From contig NZ_JAQGLB010000003.1 of NCBI RefSeq assembly GCF_027853965.1, forward strand, positions 558,001 through 622,000: 64,000 nt of DNA, read 5' to 3'. The notes under the pieces are model-generated. The model ran no database searches, was not told the DNA's origin, and was given only the letters and a program-made list of their open reading frames with translations. The position numbers were made by a program, and so were the translations under genes. The stretch is from Saccharopolyspora indica. Lineage in GTDB: Bacteria; Actinomycetota; Actinomycetes; Mycobacteriales; Pseudonocardiaceae. How positions within the stretch are numbered: the first letter of the stretch is position 1; each line of letters opens with the position of its first letter. Below, one piece after another: positions 60,103 to 64,000 of this stretch.

Positions 60103-60989
60103 GAGGGTCCCGCCTCTCCGCTGGTCCTGGTTCGCCGGGGCTTCCGCTCCGCCGGGGCGAAGTGCCGTTCGATGAAGTACTGGCAGAGGCTGGCGACGGT
60201 GGTCAGCGCCAGGTACCAGGCGCTGGCGACGATGAGCAGCTCGATCACCAGGTAGTTCGAGGTGTAGATGTGCTGCGCCTTGGTCAGCAGGTCGCTGGCG
60301 GCCACCACCGACACCAGCGAGGTCGTCTTGAGCATCCCGATGGTCTGGTTCCCGGTGGGCGGGATGATCACCGCCATCGCCTGCGGCAGCACCACCTTGG
60401 CCATCGTCTGCGCCGGGGTCAGCCCCAGCGCTCCGGCGGCCTCCCGCTGCCCGAGCGGCACGGACTGCAGCCCGCTGCGCACGATTTCGGCCATGTAGGC
60501 GGCTTCGTGCAGGCTCAGCGCCAGCACCGCCGCGACGTAGGGCGTGACCAGCTCGTTGGTGTTGATCTCGACCGGTCCCAGCGAGATCTCCGGGACGAAC
60601 AGCGCGATGTTGAACCAGAAGATGATCTGCACCAGCAGCGGCGTGCCGCGGAAGAACCAGATGTAGCCGGAGCTGGTCGCGCTCAGCACGGCGCTGCCCG
60701 ACATCCGCATCAGCGCGAGGACGACGCCGATGACGCAGCTCAGCGCCATGGAGGCGAAGGTCAGGGCGATGGTGACGCCGACACCGGACAGGATGGACGG
60801 GTCGAACAGGTAGCCGCCGACGGCGGGCCAGCTGATCTGCCCGGAGTCGACCACGACCGCCGCGCAGCAGACGAGGAGGACGACGACGAGGGCGGCGAGG
60901 ATCCGCGATCCCGTGCGGCGCAGCGGAACGACCGGGCCGCTCACCTCCGCGGATCGGCGGCCCTCCTGGACAGCCGGGGCTTCGGTCAT
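60099..60989 (-). CDS. ABC transporter permease (polar amino-acid type)
   Basis: 296 residues from an ATG after GGAG. An N-terminal cytoplasmic arm, one extra membrane segment (about 32-50), then the HisM/GlnP core of about five helices with the EAA-like loop [23 protein letters not shown]. The single permease probably works as a homodimer. Overlaps both neighbours by 4 bases (kinase and ATPase), so all of these genes form one unit. Confidence 0.92.
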
Positions 60990-61912
60990 GTTCGGCTCCT
61001 CACGACGTGGTGGGCAGGACTGCCGGACAGCGGCGAACCCGCTGCCGCGGATTCCGCCAGGGCCAGCGCGCCGGCGACCGGGGGCTCGCGCAGGACCGTC
61101 AGTTCGCACCGCACGCCGTTGCGCGCCAGGTGCTCGGCGCAGGCCTCGTGCAGGCGCGGCTGCGCGACCACGACCCCGCCGCCGAGCACGACCTGGCTGG
61201 TGTCGGCACCGCGATCGCCCAGCACTCGCACCAGGTGGGCCAGCGCGCGGCCGCCGTCGTCGATGACCCGCAGGGCGGCGGCGGAACCCGATTCGGCGGC
61301 GGCGAACACCATCGGCGCGAACCGGCCGACGGCGGCGGCGTCGGCGCCGCGGAACGGTTTGGACAGCACCGAGAGGTCCGGCACGTCCAGCGTCTCCAGC
61401 AGGAAGTCGGCCAGCACGTCGTGCTCGCCGAGGTCGTTGAGCCGGAGCACCTCGCGGGCGGCCTCGCGGACCAGGGCCGGGGCGCTGCCCTCGTCGCCGA
61501 GGATCCAGCCCCACCCGCCGGCGACCAGCAGCTCGCCGCTGCGGTAGCCGACCGCGACCGATCCGGTGCCTGCGACGACACCGACTCCGCTGGTCAGCCC
61601 GGCGGCGGGCAGCAGGAGCTCGGCGTCGTTGAGGGCCAGCGAACGCACTCCGAGCTCCTCGGTCAGCCGTTCCTGGAACACCCCGCACTGCCGCGGGGTG
61701 TCGCAGCCGTGGGCTCCGACGACCACCGAGCCGATCCCGGCACCGGCGGGCACCGACTCCCGGATGAACCGGGCGAGCCGCCGGGCCGTGCCGCCCAGCG
61801 ATCCGCCGAAGATCTGGTCGCTGGAGCGGACCACGTCCAGCGTCCGGCCCGCGTCCACCGCGGCTCGGAGCTGGGTCTTGGTCCCGCCGAGGTCGACCCC
61901 GATGTTGATCAC
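60986..61912 (-). CDS. BadF/BadG-family sugar kinase (GlcNAc kinase-like)
   Basis: 308 residues from a GTG after GGAGGAGGTG. ASKHA fold: phosphate-1 [17 protein letters not shown] (about 3-19), [14 protein letters not shown], phosphate-2 [27 protein letters not shown] (typical of the N-acetylglucosamine kinase branch) and adenosine motif [14 protein letters not shown]. Predicted to phosphorylate the imported sugar part so the SIS enzyme can act on it. First gene of the operon, divergent from a ROK repressor. Confidence 0.87.
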   Translation of the reverse strand: MINIGVDLGGTKTQLRAAVDAGRTLDVVRSSDQIFGGSLGGTARRLARFIRESVPAGAGIGSVVVGAHGCDTPRQCGVFQERLTEELGVRSLALNDAELLLPAAGLTSGVGVVAGTGSVAVGYRSGELLVAGGWGWILGDEGSAPALVREAAREVLRLNDLGEHDVLADFLLETLDVPDLSVLSKPFRGADAAAVGRFAPMVFAAAESGSAAALRVIDDGGRALAHLVRVLGDRGADTSQVVLGGGVVVAQPRLHEACAEHLARNGVRCELTVLREPPVAGALALAESAAAGSPLSGSPAHHVVRSRT

Positions 61913-61942
61913 TTCAACACCTCCTCCTTCTTGAGTTCGGAA

Positions 61943-62018
61943 AGTTACCTAACTCTCAACCGGCAAACAAGACCCAATTTGCTCCGAACGGAGGCAAACT
62001 TAAGAAGGTTGCTTAACC
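61943..62018. promoter_or_regulatory. ROK-type operators between kinase and repressor
   Basis: AT-rich divergent region with two related palindromes, AGTTACCTAACT (61943-61954) and GGTTGCTTAACC (62007-62018), plus CTTAAG between them. These resemble the paired TTA/TAA sites used by NagC/Mlc-type ROK repressors. Confidence 0.6.
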
Positions 62019-62070
62019 CCCGTAGGATCACGGGTACGAAGTGGTGACTCTGCGTCGCAGAAGGGCAGTG

Positions 62071-63255
62071 ATGGGAACCCCAGTGGAAACGGTCGCGTCG
62101 GCGCTACCGGACAGCGCACGCGCGGTACTGGCCGAACTGGCCACCTCCGGCGCCGCCACCCGCCCTCAGCTCGGCACCAAGCTCAACCTCTCCAAGCCCA
62201 CGGTGTCCGCCGCGATCACCCAGCTCGAAGCGCACGACCTGGTCACCGCGGGCGGGCACCGGCAAGGCGCCACCGGCCGGACCGCCGTCGTCTACAACCT
62301 CGGCCCCGGGGCCGGGCACGTGCTCGGCCTGGACGTCGGGTCCACCTTCGTGCGGGTGCGCGCCAAGACGCTGGACGGCCGGTTGCTGGCCGAACGAGGC
62401 GAGGAGGTCCCGGCCGGGGAGAACGCCAACGCGCTCGCCGGCACGATGCTGTCCTCGGTGCGCTCGGAACTCGGTGCCGCGCACGGACCGCTGCGCTCGA
62501 TCGCCGCGGCGACGTCCACAATGGTCGGACCGGTGGCACCGGAGGGAAGCCGCGGCCCCGCCGTGCTGGAAGACCTCCGCAGGCAGCTGGATCCGCCGGA
62601 ATCGGTGCCGGTGCTGGTCGAGAACAACGTCAACTGCGCGGCGATCGCCGAGATGACCCACGGAGCGGCCGACGGCGTCGACTCGTTCGTCTACCTCCAG
62701 GCCGGGGTGCGGATCGGCGTCGGCATCGTGCACAACGGCAGCGTGGTGCGCGGGCGGACCGGCGGCGCCGGCGAGATCGCCTACCTGCCCTTCCCGTGGG
62801 GAAGCGGCGCTTCGCCGCAGCGCGGCGAACTGGAGTCCTACCTGGGATCGGCAGCGCTGATGCAGCGCTGCCGCGAGTCCTGGCCGCGCGGCCACGGCAC
62901 TCCCCCGGCGCAGCCCGCCGAGCTGTTCGCCCTCGCCGCACAAGGAGATTCCGCCGCCGAAGCCGCCGTGCGGCGCCACGCCGAAGACCTCGGCAACCTC
63001 GTGACCGCCACCGTCGCGGTGCTCGACCCGGAACTCGTGGTCCTCGGCGGCGGCATCGGCCAGAACCACATCCTGCTGCCCGGCGTGCAGGACGCGGTGC
63101 GCAGGCTCATCTGGGAAACCCCGATCACGACCAGTCAACTCGGCAACGAGGCGACCGTGCTGGGCGCGGTGGCGCTCGCAGCCGACGCGGGGCTCGCCGA
63201 GCTCACCCGGACTCCCGGCACCCTGAGCAAGAACGTCCGCGCCCTGACCAGGTGA
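62071..63255 (+). CDS. ROK-family transcriptional repressor
   Basis: 394 residues from an ATG with AAGGG upstream. N-terminal winged HTH (about 15-75; ARAVLAELATSGAATRPQLGTKLNLSKPTVSAAITQLE), then a ROK domain with VLGLDVGSTFVRVRAKTLDG, VLVENNVNCAAIAEMTHG, GVRIGVGIVHNGSVVRGRTGGAGEIAYLP and VVLGGGIGQNHILLPG. The usual zinc motif CxCGxxGCxE after GEIAYLP is replaced by SGASPQRGELE without cysteines, so zinc is probably not bound. It should sense the operon's sugar and repress the divergent transport genes. Confidence 0.9.
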   Translation: MGTPVETVASALPDSARAVLAELATSGAATRPQLGTKLNLSKPTVSAAITQLEAHDLVTAGGHRQGATGRTAVVYNLGPGAGHVLGLDVGSTFVRVRAKTLDGRLLAERGEEVPAGENANALAGTMLSSVRSELGAAHGPLRSIAAATSTMVGPVAPEGSRGPAVLEDLRRQLDPPESVPVLVENNVNCAAIAEMTHGAADGVDSFVYLQAGVRIGVGIVHNGSVVRGRTGGAGEIAYLPFPWGSGASPQRGELESYLGSAALMQRCRESWPRGHGTPPAQPAELFALAAQGDSAAEAAVRRHAEDLGNLVTATVAVLDPELVVLGGGIGQNHILLPGVQDAVRRLIWETPITTSQLGNEATVLGAVALAADAGLAELTRTPGTLSKNVRALTR

Positions 63256-63258
63256 CCC

Positions 63259-63294
63259 AGCGGCGGCCGACCCCACCCGGGATCGGCCGCCGCT
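63259..63294. terminator. bidirectional terminator
   Basis: Perfect 12-base-pair stem AGCGGCGGCCGA / TCGGCCGCCGCT with a 12-base loop, between the convergent ROK and phosphatase genes. Confidence 0.75.
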
Positions 63295-63300
63295 GCCCGG

Positions 63301-64000
63301 TCAGGCGGGCTGGACGCCGGGGCTGCCGTTCTCGACGACGTAGGTGGCGCGGGTCGAGATCGGTGCTCCCGGGCGCTCGATGTACGGGACCACGCGGTAG
63401 TCGCTGCGCCAGAGCTCCGGGGTCAGGGTGCAGCGGACGTAGCCGCGCTGGGCGTTGAAGAACTTCATGTGCGGGTTGGCGGCGAGCATCGTGCGGCCCT
63501 CGTCGGTCATGTCGGCGCCGTCGCCGCCGCTGCTGATCGACGTGCCGACGAACTCGCTGGCCACCGTGGGCGAGTCCGGGTCGTCGAAGTCGCGCTTGAG
63601 GTCCCAGGCGTAGTTCTGGTGCCGGTCACCGGTGATCACCACCAGGTTGCGCACGCCGCGGTGGGCCGCACCGGCCAGCACCGCGTTGCGCTCGGCCACG
63701 TAGCCGTCCCACGGGTCCATGAACAGCTTCTTCGCCGGGCCCGCGTCGAGGTCGGTCTCGCCCATCGGCGCCTGGTTGCCGAGGATCTGCCACGTCGAGC
63801 GGTTCCAGGAGAAGCCGTCCAGCAGCCATTCCCGCTGCTGCTCGCCGAGGATCGTGCGGCGCGGGTCCAGCCGCTCGTCGCAGTCGTACTTCGAGCCGTC
63901 GCCGCAGGGCTGGTCGTCGCGGTGCTGGCGGGTGTCGATCATGGTGAGGTCGGCCAGGTCGCCGAACTTCAGCCTGCGGTGCAGCCGCACGTTCGGGCCG
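63301..64000 (-). CDS. phoD: PhoD-like alkaline phosphatase, C-terminal part
   Basis: About 232 visible residues; the N-terminus lies beyond the window. Conserved PhoD blocks: VRLHRRLKFGDLADLTMIDTRQHR, ILGEQQREWLLDGF, WQILGNQAPMGE, VVITGDRHQNYAWDL (metal-binding GD-H) and VASEFVGTSISSGGDG. PhoD enzymes are calcium/iron-dependent phosphodiesterases/monoesterases exported by Tat to gain phosphate from phosphoesters. The frame is open through the window edge. Confidence 0.9.
   Translation of the reverse strand, partial: GPNVRLHRRLKFGDLADLTMIDTRQHRDDQPCGDGSKYDCDERLDPRRTILGEQQREWLLDGFSWNRSTWQILGNQAPMGETDLDAGPAKKLFMDPWDGYVAERNAVLAGAAHRGVRNLVVITGDRHQNYAWDLKRDFDDPDSPTVASEFVGTSISSGGDGADMTDEGRTMLAANPHMKFFNAQRGYVRCTLTPELWRSDYRVVPYIERPGAPISTRATYVVENGSPGVQPA

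Overview
The window is GC-rich actinomycete DNA. WhiB and GGDEF regulators, a mycofactocin locus, an NDMA-dependent alcohol dehydrogenase, many GTG starts and start/stop overlaps between genes suggest a Pseudonocardiales-type organism such as Saccharopolyspora. That placement is inferred from gene content only. The window splits into an integrated element on the left (1 to about 19158) and chromosomal genes on the right.

Left part: an integrative conjugative element, cut by the left window edge and ending at the 3' end of a tRNA-Pro(GGG) gene (19158-19231, minus strand). From 12593 down to 1122 a leftward operon encodes a Gram-positive type IV secretion system: a ParA/MinD-like protein, a small membrane protein, VirB8-like, VirB6-like, SCO6880-family, VirB4, a lysozyme-like/NlpC-P60 hydrolase, VirD4/TraG and a DUF4913-like protein. 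It ends with a GGDEF diguanylate cyclase and a WhiB regulator. Most neighbouring genes overlap by 4 bases. No relaxase is visible; it may lie beyond position 1. A rightward module (13268-16295) encodes an XRE regulator, an alpha/beta hydrolase, an ImmA/IrrE metalloprotease and a MAB_1171c-like membrane protein. Two closely related tyrosine recombinases face each other (16775-17725 and 18083-19042) across a terminator, the second next to the tRNA.

Next is a mycofactocin locus (19286-31872) with mftA, mftB, mftC, mftF, mftE and a divergent mftR. The usual mftD is not there. Between mftC and mftF lie two OYE/FadH-type flavo-iron-sulfur oxidoreductases, ETF alpha, an ETF:quinone oxidoreductase, a FixX ferredoxin, ETF beta and a mycofactocin-type SDR. 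Together these look like an electron path from the cofactor to the quinone pool. MftR is continuous with a C-terminal helix-hairpin-helix domain. An NDMA-dependent alcohol dehydrogenase, a likely cofactor client, lies convergently next to mftR.

From 33 to 57 kb there are mostly single genes and short operons: a universal stress protein, a Tat-exported phosphoesterase, an MpaB-type oxygenase with a divergent TetR, DNA polymerase IV, Nudix, an MHS transporter, a GH116 glucosidase, GNAT acetyltransferases, an Asp-nucleophile hydrolase divergent from a CGNR regulator, an orphan molybdenum hydroxylase large subunit, an Nramp-like transporter beside a secreted His-rich peptide, an SDR, a probably leaderless TetR and an AidB-like acyl-CoA dehydrogenase.

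The right end (57387-63255) is a catabolic operon: SIS isomerase/deglycase, polar amino-acid-type ABC transporter (binding protein, ATPase, permease), BadF-family sugar kinase and a divergent ROK repressor. This suggests uptake and breakdown of a sugar-amine conjugate. A partial PhoD-like phosphatase runs off the right edge.
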